From: Alcanivorax sp. 1008
GTDB taxonomy: Bacteria; Pseudomonadota; Gammaproteobacteria; Pseudomonadales; Alcanivoracaceae
NCBI RefSeq assembly: GCF_020667895.1
Contig: NZ_JAFMPS010000011.1
Location: forward strand, 1 to 64,000
Direction: 5' to 3'
DNA: 64,000 nucleotides
Of this stretch, positions 1 to 7,706 are shown piece after piece (positions within the stretch are counted from its first letter, which is position 1; every line of letters begins with the position of its first letter). The translations under genes and the position numbers were made by a program. The notes under the pieces were generated by a model. That model had not been told where the DNA came from and did no database searches. It saw only the letters and a list, made by a program, of their open reading frames with translations.

Positions 1-1563
1 AAGGTCGCAAGTGATGCCGTCCAGGCACCGGACCTCATACTTCCCCTGCCCGTGCAGTGGCGCCTGGCCGTCGCTTGTGCCAAAGAAGATATTAGCGCCA
101 TCGCTTGTCAACCACGGGTAGGTTGCGGACAAGTTAGCACCGTCCGGTATCAGAGTGCCGTCCGGGTATGTCCATGGATAGCGGGCGACACCCCAGTGAT
201 TCCTGATAAGCGGGTCGTAAGGTATATGAGATATCGGATAGACAGCGTCGAATGCGGCGGGATCGCAAGGTGGCGACGAGGGATCATAGGCGCTGTAGAC
301 ACTGTCATATTTACCCTCAATCAGCCGGCCATCCTCGGCTCGATATGAAAGTTCTGCACCCGATACCCGGCCGACCATGAAATGGCCGTCACCGCTGATC
401 ATCGTCTCAAGTAACACCTTAATGCCAGGCCAGACGGCGCCTCTTTTCGGTTCGCCCGTGCGTATATCAGCAATGGCTGCATCAACTGTCTTGGGATTGC
501 TTACTTCGACCGTCACGTCGGTGCCCCAGATTTCAAGCTGAGCATCCTCGGCGTTGTAGAAAGGGGTAATGACCGAGAAGTGATGGCAGTCGTTCTTGCC
601 ACCTTGTCCGCAGGTCGTCATGGGCTTGCCCGGATCATTGCAGATAGCCGAGTGCAAAGACTCTGACTCGCCTGCGGCTTCTGACGCTACGAACCGATGC
701 CTGGGCAGGGCGTAACTGTCTCGATTGGCTACGATGTCCATGCCGGCGCCGTTGGTGGCGCTGCCGGGCGGCGAGGAAAGGAAAGAAGTGTTGATTCGCT
801 TTGGCTCAAACAGGAAAAACCGGAACACTTCTGCTGTCGGGTCTTTGGTGCGGGTTCGCGTCTGCATCGCAATCCGGCCGTCGGCCGTGGTCCGATAGGG
901 TGGAATATGGGGGCGAGTGAAATAGCCCTCGTCGCGGGTATTGCTGTCCGGATCGGTGCGGGCACCGTCGCCTACTTCCACGAGGTGAATGTCCCGTTTG
1001 ATTGCAGGCGCCAAAGGCAGCGCCCGCTGGTCATCCGCTTCAGTGCCAACGCTGCCGTCAGTGCAGCTTCGATCCAGAGATGGGTTTTCATCGCAGGTTT
1101 TGATGACGGGCGGCGGCGGGGGCGCGACGCTTAGCGAAAGCACGGCGCGGCTTTCAGCGCCCTGATTATCCTGCGCCACGGCGACCAATTCATAATTGCC
1201 CTCGGCAACGTTTCTCAGGAGCGCATCGTGACTGCCGCCGGGTGCACCCCATTCAAAAGGGGGCCCTGTGAGCTCGCGTAGGACAGTGCCATCAACATAC
1301 AGGATGACGCTGGCGATGGAGCCATCCTTGTCGACCGCTCCAGTGACGACATGGATATCGTCCCCAGCATTCAGGCGTGCGCCTGACAACGGCATGGTGA
1401 ATGTGACTTCGGGGGCCATGTTGGCGGGCGTTTCGGTGCCACCGCCTGGATTCCCGCCAGAAACCAAGCCTTCATCATTGCCACTGCCACTGCCACTGCC
1501 ACCGCCGCAGGCGTTAAGGAGCGTAAACAAACCAATCATCCAATAGCGAGAAAGAAATAGCAC
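1..1563 (-). CDS. Secreted lipoprotein with bacterial Ig-like domain (partial, runs off left edge)
   Basis: The minus strand is open without a stop from 1563 to the window edge. I place the start at a GTG at 1563 because AGGGGAA lies about 5 bases upstream. The N-terminus is a short hydrophobic segment ending in a lipobox (LLNAC) followed by a Gly/Ser linker, so the product should be lipidated and exported. Residues about 45-135 look like a bacterial Ig-like domain, with a pattern resembling proteins that describe substrate-binding or surface modules (ends in a YELVAVAQDNQGA-type strand). The remaining 350+ residues are rich in Asp, Gly, Pro and Cys and match no family I recognise. The C-terminus is outside the window. 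An IS remnant lies just upstream, so the promoter may have changed. Function unknown; cell-surface location is inferred. Confidence 0.75.
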   Translation of the reverse strand, partial: MLFLSRYWMIGLFTLLNACGGGSGSGSGNDEGLVSGGNPGGGTETPANMAPEVTFTMPLSGARLNAGDDIHVVTGAVDKDGSIASVILYVDGTVLRELTGPPFEWGAPGGSHDALLRNVAEGNYELVAVAQDNQGAESRAVLSLSVAPPPPPVIKTCDENPSLDRSCTDGSVGTEADDQRALPLAPAIKRDIHLVEVGDGARTDPDSNTRDEGYFTRPHIPPYRTTADGRIAMQTRTRTKDPTAEVFRFFLFEPKRINTSFLSSPPGSATNGAGMDIVANRDSYALPRHRFVASEAAGESESLHSAICNDPGKPMTTCGQGGKNDCHHFSVITPFYNAEDAQLEIWGTDVTVEVSNPKTVDAAIADIRTGEPKRGAVWPGIKVLLETMISGDGHFMVGRVSGAELSYRAEDGRLIEGKYDSVYSAYDPSSPPCDPAAFDAVYPISHIPYDPLIRNHWGVARYPWTYPDGTLIPDGANLSATYPWLTSDGANIFFGTSDGQAPLHGQGKYEVRCLDGITCDL

Positions 1564-1625
1564 AGCGTTCCCCTGGTCTGGTTCGGCCGCCGCGGCCACG
1601 GGTTCTACCCCGTTTCCACGGACGG

Positions 1626-1844
1626 TTACAAAAGAGCTGAAAACTTCTGACCCTGCGCAGCACCTCTTCGGCGCATCCTGGGACTAAGGAACCGTTCGAT
1701 GTAATCGAACAAGTCCACCCTGGCCTTGTCACGGGTGCGGTACCGGCGATGGCCCACACGGTCAAGTTTGAGCACCCGGAAGAACTCCTCACAGGCTGCG
1801 TTGTCGCCGCAGTGGCCCACCGCGCTCATGCTGCTGACTAACTG
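1626..1844 (-). mobile_element. IS3-family transposase (OrfB) 3' remnant
   Basis: The frame reads a segment very like the end of IS3-family OrfB: a GDNAACEEFF stretch (the DNA-x-x-E motif holding the last acidic residue of the DDE triad), then VLKLDRV, a HRRYRTRDKAR segment and LFDYIERF. It then loses the usual NPxRRHSxLGYLSP ending and stops at 1626. The first roughly 200 codons of OrfB, all of OrfA and the left end are absent. The fragment is in the same orientation as the surface-protein gene to its right and directly abuts that gene's 3' end. It is a dead relic, not a mobile element. The subgroup cannot be told from this little sequence. Confidence 0.8.
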
Positions 1845-4552
1845 CTTCGAGCTGAGGTAGTGAGTTTATACAATGTTTGCTCGGCATTGGGTTCCAGAGC
1901 GCTTATATCCACGCCGCCGCCAACATACGAGTTATTGGCAAAAGCCTGGCTGGAAGAAGCGGCACCCAGCATGACAAGCACTACCGGACGCAGCGTTCGC
2001 ACGCCTGATTTACGGCATGCAATCAAGGCTGAGATCACCGACAGCCAGACCAGACCGAACGAACCAACACCCGTTTCAGACACAACGATGTCTTTACTCT
2101 GCTTGTTTACACCATCGATAAGCGCCTGAAGCTCTTCCAGGCTATCAAGCGAGCCGCCAGAGGCTGCGATGGCCTGCTGATAGTAGGCCAGCTGCCTTGC
2201 ATCAACACGCTCAAGACCCACGATGCCATTCAGAACATCGATGGTGATGTCACTCGCGTCATTGCTTCCAGCCGCCGCACTGATGCCGGCCAACAGTTCA
2301 TCACTACAGTCACGCACCGCGCCCTCAATCATCCAGCCATAGGTTTCGCTCAATACACTCAGGGCGCCTTCCGCATCGCAGTAGCTCAGACCTGATGCGC
2401 CCAGCCTTGCGCCCGGCACCAGATCCAGGGCTGCCCAGGCAGTGAGCATGTTCTCGAAGCTTTCATCGCTGATTGCGCTATTGGAAAGCATGTCATACAT
2501 AGTCATCGCACCTGAGACGTTCCAGCTGCTGAGATCGCCAGCAAAGCTGCTCGCCCCGGAAAACGCACTCGAAAGATCTTGCACATTAGAAACGTTCCAG
2601 CGACTTACATCACCGTTAAAGCTTTCGGCCCCCCTGAACATGGCGTTCATATCGGTGACCTCTGACACATTCCAGCCACTCACATCACCGTTAAAGCTTT
2701 CCGCTCCCCTGAACATGGCGTTCATATCGGTGACCTGTGACACATTCCAGCCGCTCACGTCACCGTTGAAGCTGGCAGCATCCCTGAACATCTGATTCAT
2801 GGTTGTCACTTGCGAGACATTCCAGCCACTCAGGTCACTGTTAAAGCTGGCAGCTCCGCTGAATATTTCAGTCATGTCGGTAACCTGGGACATATCCCAA
2901 GCGCTCACATCACTGTTGAAGCTTGTGGCACCCTGGAACATCGCATTCATGTTCGTCACTTGGGACACATCCCAGCCACTCAGGTCACTGTTAAAGCTGG
3001 CAGCGCCGCTAAACATTGCAGTCATGTCCGTAACCTGGGACATATCCCAAGCGCTCACATCACCGTTAAAGCTTGACGCACCGTTGAACATATAGGCCGT
3101 ATTCGTAACCTGGGACGTGTGCCAGGTGCTCACATCACCGTTGAAGCTCGTGGCACCCTGGAACATCCCATTCATGTTTGTGACCTGAGAAACATCCCAG
3201 CCGCTCAGGTCACTGTTGAAGCTGGCAGCGCCACTGAACATTTCAGTCATGTCCGTCACTTGGGACATGTCCCAGCTGCTGACATCACTGTTGAAGCTTG
3301 ACGCACCGTTAAACATATAGGCCGTATTCGCAACCTGGGATGTGTCCCAGGCGCTCACATCACCGTTGAAGCTCGTGGCATCCCGGAACATCCCATTCAT
3401 GTTCGTGACCTGAGAAACATCCCAGCCGCTCAAGTCACTGGTAAAGCTTGACGCACCTCCGAACATATTGCTGGTATCTGTTACCTGGGACACATCCCAG
3501 CCGCTCAGGTCACTGTTAAAGCTTGGCAAACCGTAGAGCATATAGGCTGTATTGTTTACCTGAGACATGTCCCAGCCACTCAGATCACTGTTAAAGCTGG
3601 GTGCATTGGCGAACATTCCAGTCATTTCCGTAACCTGAGAAACGTCCCAGCTGCTGAGATCACTGTTAAAGCTTGACGCAAGGTTAAACATATAGGCAGT
3701 AGTCGTAACCCGGGAAATGTCCCAGCCACTCAGATCACTGTTAAAGCTGGTTGCCCCACCGAACATCACGCGCATGGTAGTCACTTTCGACACATCCCAG
3801 CCACTCAGATCGCCGTTAAAGCTGCTGGCAGATTTAAACATCTCAGCCATGTTCGTCACATTCGAGACATCCCAGGCACTGACGTCACCGTTGAAGTTCT
3901 TTGCTGTATGGAACATCGAATTCATGGTAGCCACGTGGGATACATCCCAAGCATTCAAATCTGCGTTAAAATTCTCAGCACCGTAGAACATTTGAGACAT
4001 GTTCGCTACCTGTGACACATCCCATAGGGCGATGCTGACATTAAAATCACCGTGCACGTCTCTAAACGCAGCCCGCAGAGACGTAACTGCGGCAAGGCCT
4101 GGGACGTCTATTGCATTCATGCTCATATTGCTACAACCATAAAATGCGTGGTGAAAACTTGACCAATCTGACGTTCCCCACTGATCAACAGAGCGGATCT
4201 TCAGCTTGTCCCCGCCATTATTAAAATAGATTCTGAGTGTGGCGGAGGTCGTGGGCATAATGCGCACGGAATAAACACCCGGGTTGGCATAGGTGTGTGA
4301 AGGCGCGACACCAGCACTGACTGATTCAATGGCTGATCCATCGCCCCAATCAACGTCAAAATCAGCAAGGGAGTACTGCATGGGAATGGTGATGCTTTCG
4401 CTGGCCAAGGTGGTTTCCCACGTGGTCACGAAATCATCCGCGAATGCAGCAAATGCCTTCGACGAACACAGCACCATTAGTAAGTTGATCAAGGCGACCC
4501 GAAAAACGTTCGGATAGCCTTGCCTGATTATTGGTCGAATGTAGCGAGACAT
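1838..4552 (-). CDS. BspA-like (DUF285) repeat surface protein, C-terminally truncated
   Basis: A 904-residue protein from ATG 4552; an in-frame TTG at 4567 is possible but has no better ribosome site. It starts with a signal peptide (hydrophobic stretch to SKAFA), then a PKD-like segment with DWGDGS. Residues about 170-690 hold 21 tandem 25-residue units of the DUF285 type (pattern FNxDLSxWDVSxVTxMxxMFxxAxS). DUF285/BspA-like repeats occur in surface and adhesion proteins. After a linker comes GSFG, a hydrophobic helix and CRKS, resembling a C-terminal sorting tail. It is followed by a second signal-peptide-like stretch ending SQAFA and then YVGGGVDISALEP, which resembles the first strand of an OmpA-type beta-barrel. 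The frame ends there, at the IS3 remnant, so a barrel domain has probably been lost. Function (adhesion) is inferred from the repeat family only. Confidence 0.8.
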   Translation of the reverse strand: MSRYIRPIIRQGYPNVFRVALINLLMVLCSSKAFAAFADDFVTTWETTLASESITIPMQYSLADFDVDWGDGSAIESVSAGVAPSHTYANPGVYSVRIMPTTSATLRIYFNNGGDKLKIRSVDQWGTSDWSSFHHAFYGCSNMSMNAIDVPGLAAVTSLRAAFRDVHGDFNVSIALWDVSQVANMSQMFYGAENFNADLNAWDVSHVATMNSMFHTAKNFNGDVSAWDVSNVTNMAEMFKSASSFNGDLSGWDVSKVTTMRVMFGGATSFNSDLSGWDISRVTTTAYMFNLASSFNSDLSSWDVSQVTEMTGMFANAPSFNSDLSGWDMSQVNNTAYMLYGLPSFNSDLSGWDVSQVTDTSNMFGGASSFTSDLSGWDVSQVTNMNGMFRDATSFNGDVSAWDTSQVANTAYMFNGASSFNSDVSSWDMSQVTDMTEMFSGAASFNSDLSGWDVSQVTNMNGMFQGATSFNGDVSTWHTSQVTNTAYMFNGASSFNGDVSAWDMSQVTDMTAMFSGAASFNSDLSGWDVSQVTNMNAMFQGATSFNSDVSAWDMSQVTDMTEIFSGAASFNSDLSGWNVSQVTTMNQMFRDAASFNGDVSGWNVSQVTDMNAMFRGAESFNGDVSGWNVSEVTDMNAMFRGAESFNGDVSRWNVSNVQDLSSAFSGASSFAGDLSSWNVSGAMTMYDMLSNSAISDESFENMLTAWAALDLVPGARLGASGLSYCDAEGALSVLSETYGWMIEGAVRDCSDELLAGISAAAGSNDASDITIDVLNGIVGLERVDARQLAYYQQAIAASGGSLDSLEELQALIDGVNKQSKDIVVSETGVGSFGLVWLSVISALIACRKSGVRTLRPVVLVMLGAASSSQAFANNSYVGGGVDISALEPNAEQTLYKLTTSARSS
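2468..4042 (-). repeat. 21 tandem 75-bp coding repeats (DUF285 units)
   Basis: The conserved Trp-Asp/Asn pair recurs every 25 codons, 21 times without spacing change. Some neighbouring units are nearly identical, while those at both ends have diverged. A three-unit super-repeat of 225 bp is visible between 3430 and 2981, followed by a copy lacking one unit (2980-2831). These are protein-coding repeats, not a CRISPR array. Copy number may vary between strains and may be misassembled from short reads. Confidence 0.9.
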
Positions 4553-4852
4553 TGTGTGTGAACTCAAGGAAGGGACATTTTGGCAATTGTGTCACAGTTC
4601 ACACCGCCCGGAAGTGTCGGGGCGCAATATGTCCAGACATGCAGGGTATTTGTCTATTGCTGCATGCTCCGATAGCTATGGATCGGTAGTGTCAGGGAGG
4701 GTTATCACCGCGGCCGGCTGTTTAGTAACGAAGGAAATGATCTGGGATAAGCGCCGCTAGAGTTGGCACAAAACGTAACCGGAGATAGCACATCGAACTG
4801 AGCGGGTTTTGCTTTTTGCTATCGCCGCCGCACTCACCCACCTTCTTGATCT
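4553..4852. other. Intergenic, no gene seen
   Basis: This 300-base stretch separates the divergently read surface-protein start from the 3' end of the AraC-type regulator. It should hold the surface-protein promoter, but I see no convincing -35/-10 pair and no U-tract terminator for the AraC gene. A short inverted repeat CCGAT/ATCGG around 4668-4687 is the only structure noted. Confidence 0.5.
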
Positions 4853-5884
4853 TCACGACTTACGGTGTTGCTGACGGTATTCTCTTGGCGACTCGCCAGT
4901 CCATCGGCGGAACGCACGGGCAAAATTTGACGGGTCGCTATAACCCAGCACAGCGGCGATGTCGTCCACCGAGCGCTGACTATGCAACAGGTAATGCACA
5001 GCCAGCCGCCTACGCATTTGCTCGATCAGACTCTGATAACTGGTGCCGGCCTGCTGCAGCCTGCGCCGCAGGGTTCTCGTGGTCAGGTGTAATTCGCCTG
5101 CAACCTTCTCGAGGGAGTTTTCATCCGTCAGGTGGCGCCGGGCAATATCCCGTACCCGGCTAACGATATCGTTACTTTCACCAGCCTGGCGTAACTCCTC
5201 TTCACAACGGGCCGCCGCTAATGCGGCAAGCGTAGGGTCTGCTGTGCTAATGCTCATATCCAGCAATGCCGCCGGGAACTGCAGCTGCATCCAGGCGCGG
5301 CCAAATTGAAGATTCAGCCCGGTTTTCTTGCGCCAGCCCTGATGGTGTTGCTGCTCGGCATAGGGCAGGCAGAGGGTAACTCGGTGCGCCAACATGACGC
5401 CAAACATCTGCTGGCCAATGGCGAGAATCGATGTGATCACCGCATCCGCCACTATCTGGGTCAGGTCGCCAAGGTCGTAGCGCTCTTCCAACACCAGTGC
5501 AGCGCGCTTGCCATCACGCTCGATGCGAATATCGAACAAACTGGTTCGGGTGCGCAGGAATCTTACCGCCAGATCGAAGGCCTCGCCGAGATTGCGGCTG
5601 GACTGGAAAGCATAGCCAAGAAAGCCGTGGCTACCGATGTTGAGCGGCGCGCCGAGCCGAACGCCGAGATCCGGCGACGGATCAATCGCCCTGACATTAC
5701 GTAGCAACTGCAGAGTGGCCGCCAATGACATGCGCCGGCCCGGTTCCTGTAATTGCGCGCGGGTCAGCCCGGTGCCGGCCAGCACGATATCTTCAGCAAC
5801 CCCTTTTTCACCCAGCAGGCCACAGAGCAGATCACCGTAATGCGCGAGCAGCACGCCCTCCGGGGCGGCAATGGCTACTGTCAT
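4853..5884 (-). CDS. AraC-family transcriptional regulator (Arabinose_bd N-terminal type)
   Basis: A 343-residue protein from ATG 5884, preceded by GGAGG at a suitable distance. The frame is open further upstream to 6271, but that part is antisense to the neighbouring hydrolase gene, so I reject it. Residues about 20-205 fit the N-terminal ligand-binding domain of OruR/ArgR-like AraC regulators (SHGFLGYAFQSSRNLGEAF). Residues about 235-340 are the double helix-turn-helix, including LEKVAGELHLTTRTLRRRL and VDDIAAVLGYSDPSNFARAF. It is divergent from the hydrolase gene at 5984 with about 100 bases between, so it probably controls that gene. The ligand is unknown; relatives often respond to small metabolites or fatty acids. 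Confidence 0.9.
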   Translation of the reverse strand: MTVAIAAPEGVLLAHYGDLLCGLLGEKGVAEDIVLAGTGLTRAQLQEPGRRMSLAATLQLLRNVRAIDPSPDLGVRLGAPLNIGSHGFLGYAFQSSRNLGEAFDLAVRFLRTRTSLFDIRIERDGKRAALVLEERYDLGDLTQIVADAVITSILAIGQQMFGVMLAHRVTLCLPYAEQQHHQGWRKKTGLNLQFGRAWMQLQFPAALLDMSISTADPTLAALAAARCEEELRQAGESNDIVSRVRDIARRHLTDENSLEKVAGELHLTTRTLRRRLQQAGTSYQSLIEQMRRRLAVHYLLHSQRSVDDIAAVLGYSDPSNFARAFRRWTGESPREYRQQHRKS

Positions 5885-5983
5885 GCTGGCCTCCAATGAC
5901 CGATTTATGGCTGAAGATAACCTTCTTGTCGTAGATGGCACAAGTAACATCAGTGAATGTCGATTTGATTCGCAGGAGGTTGT

Positions 5984-6880
5984 ATGAACGCTGTCTCTGC
6001 TCCCGCTAGCAATGTCCGCCGTCTTGCCGGTGCCAGCGTCGGCATCCCGCCACGTCATCTGGATTTCAGGATCCCCGAGGCGCCGCGCTATTTCCTCGCC
6101 GACAACGCCACTGCCACTACCTTTATCGCCGTGCTGTCGGCGTTCTTTCCTCCGGGCGAGCGCTTCTTCATGGAATCGGTGCGTCACTTCCGCAAGAACA
6201 TTACTGATCCGGTTCTGAAAGCGGAAGTGGCCGGCTTTATGGGACAGGAAGCCATTCATGGCCGCGAGCACGAGCGCCTGAATGAGCTACTGATGGAACG
6301 GGGCATCAATACCAAAGTACCGGAAGCCGCCGTCAAGGTGGCGTTGAAAGTGCTGGAGCAGTTTTCGCCGAGCCAGCAGCTCGCCTGTACCACCTTTATG
6401 GAGCACTTCACTGCTCTGGTTGGCGAACAGCTGCTGACGGACAAGCGCTTTCAGGAAAGTGCCCATGGCGAAATGCTGCAGCTGTGGCTGTGGCATGCCC
6501 TCGAAGAGCTTGAGCACAAATCGGTGGCTTACGACGTTTACGAGACCATCGGCAATAGCCGTGCCGAACGCGTGCTTGCTTTCCCGCTGGTCACCATGGT
6601 CATGCTGCCGGCGATCTTCAGCAGCTGGGGCTACCTGCTGGCAAAGGAAGGCAAACTGTTCGATCGCCGGGACCTGCGCAAGGGGCTGAGTCTGATTCTT
6701 GGCGGCCGGCGCGGTTTGATCAGCCGCATCCTGCCGAAGATGAGACAGTTTGCGCGCAAGGATTACCACCCTAACAAGAAGGACACCAAGGCACTGGAGG
6801 CGCAGTGGCGCGAAAAACTGTTTGGTGAGAACGGCACCCTGCGAGATCAGGTCAGCAACCTGCAATCGCTGATCCACTGA
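5984..6880 (+). CDS. Predicted metal-dependent hydrolase (PF10118 family)
   Basis: A 298-residue protein with an AGGAGG ribosome site 8 bases before the ATG. It carries the conserved acidic/His pattern of the PF10118 metal-dependent hydrolase family: the segment FMGQEAIHGREHERLN near residue 90, FMEHFTAL near 140 and WHALEELEHKSVAYDVY near 180. These look like a di-metal helical-bundle site. A hydrophobic stretch follows near residues 205-225, suggesting membrane association. The chemistry of the family is not established; members are common in lipid- and alkane-degrading bacteria. It is divergent from an AraC-type regulator and followed by a terminator at 6928, so it is likely monocistronic and regulated by that neighbour. 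Confidence 0.85.
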   Translation: MNAVSAPASNVRRLAGASVGIPPRHLDFRIPEAPRYFLADNATATTFIAVLSAFFPPGERFFMESVRHFRKNITDPVLKAEVAGFMGQEAIHGREHERLNELLMERGINTKVPEAAVKVALKVLEQFSPSQQLACTTFMEHFTALVGEQLLTDKRFQESAHGEMLQLWLWHALEELEHKSVAYDVYETIGNSRAERVLAFPLVTMVMLPAIFSSWGYLLAKEGKLFDRRDLRKGLSLILGGRRGLISRILPKMRQFARKDYHPNKKDTKALEAQWREKLFGENGTLRDQVSNLQSLIH

Positions 6881-6927
6881 CAACATCGCTCGAATAGAGC
6901 GCGACCAGATTGCGCGTCGCACACGCG

Positions 6928-6960
6928 GGTTCAACAGCACTCTGTTGAACCTCTTTTTTT
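6928..6960 (+). terminator. Intrinsic terminator after the metal-dependent hydrolase
   Basis: A perfect 10-bp stem GGTTCAACAG / CTGTTGAACC with a CACT loop is followed, one base pair later, by seven T residues. It ends the hydrolase transcript. The next gene starts only 11 bases downstream with its own ribosome site, so it either depends on readthrough or has a promoter inside the 3' end of the hydrolase gene. Confidence 0.85.
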
Positions 6961-6971
6961 AGGAGAAGAGT

Positions 6972-7679
6972 ATGCCAGTTCAGGGTCCGTTTATCGCCAC
7001 ACCACTGCAGGAACATATCCCCGGTGAGCTTGCCTCATTGGTTCATCGCACCAGTGGCAAGATCACTGATCGCGACAAGAAGCTGGGCATTGATCTGCTG
7101 GTGGATGCCTACTGCGATGTGGTGGATCACACCCTGATCGGGTTGCTGGATGAAATTGGCCGCAGCCATGACTCGTCGCAGCTTGGACAAGCCCGCCGGG
7201 TCGCCAATGACGTCAAGGACAAGGCACGCCATTACGTCGGCTGGGCCGGCGGACTGATTGCCAGCCACCGACTACCCCCGGTTATCCATCACTTTAATGG
7301 ACTGGTTCACCAGATTGATCTGGGCAGCGGTGACCGCTCCCATGCCGTGCTGCCAGTATCCGTACCGCTGGCGACCCGAGCGGATACGGTACTCGCAACC
7401 TTGCGTGATGGCAGCGCCAAAGACCTGCAGGAGGGAGTTCGGTTACTGAGCACAATCGTCGACGAGCTGATGATTCCGCTCGCCATCGAACCGAAGAACC
7501 TGCTGGATTTCAATTTTCTGGTCAGCAAGCCACTGGATGGCGCCATCAGTCTGGTGCGCACCTTAATCCATCGCATGCTGGCCCGCTTTGGCGAGCAACT
7601 GACACCGGAACTGTACCCGGTGGTGGCGTTGCATCTGGAGAAATTCCTGATTCTCGAACACAAAACCAACGCCGCATAA
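6972..7679 (+). CDS. Conserved hypothetical protein, helical
   Basis: A 235-residue protein with AGGAGA before the ATG. No signal peptide, membrane segment or motif I recognise. It is predicted mostly helical, with His and Asp residues in DAYCDVVDHTLIGLLDEIG and HHFNGLVHQIDLG. It follows the hydrolase gene after a terminator and faces the acyl-CoA dehydrogenase gene. Its stop codon lies in the loop of a 7-bp hairpin (ACGCCGC/GCGGCGT, 7669-7687) without a T-run. A link to lipid metabolism is only a guess from context. Confidence 0.7.
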   Translation: MPVQGPFIATPLQEHIPGELASLVHRTSGKITDRDKKLGIDLLVDAYCDVVDHTLIGLLDEIGRSHDSSQLGQARRVANDVKDKARHYVGWAGGLIASHRLPPVIHHFNGLVHQIDLGSGDRSHAVLPVSVPLATRADTVLATLRDGSAKDLQEGVRLLSTIVDELMIPLAIEPKNLLDFNFLVSKPLDGAISLVRTLIHRMLARFGEQLTPELYPVVALHLEKFLILEHKTNAA

Positions 7680-7706
7680 AGCGGCGTCAGGGATCTTTGT
7701 CAGCGC

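Noticed and set aside
697-1134. A 145-codon plus-strand frame
   Set aside because: It is opposite the lipoprotein frame, which has a lipobox and ribosome site; no family match.
1514-1792. A minus-strand frame covering the IS remnant and the lipoprotein start in another frame
   Set aside because: It does not match the transposase and crosses the lipoprotein start in the wrong frame.
2442-3986. Several plus-strand frames of 60-117 codons with repeated patterns opposite the surface-protein gene
   Set aside because: They are antisense shadows of the 75-bp DUF285 repeats; the minus-strand frame is continuous, has a signal peptide and the family motif.
2468-4042. Regularly spaced direct repeats that could look like a CRISPR array
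   Set aside because: The units are 75 bp in frame, translate to one protein repeat, and have no unique spacers.
5885-6271. N-terminal extension of the AraC-type frame to 472 codons
   Set aside because: It is antisense to the metal-dependent hydrolase gene; a good ribosome site exists at the inner ATG 5884.
6287-6940. Minus-strand frame of 217 codons opposite the hydrolase
   Set aside because: Composition is typical of a shadow and it lacks a ribosome site or recognisable motifs.
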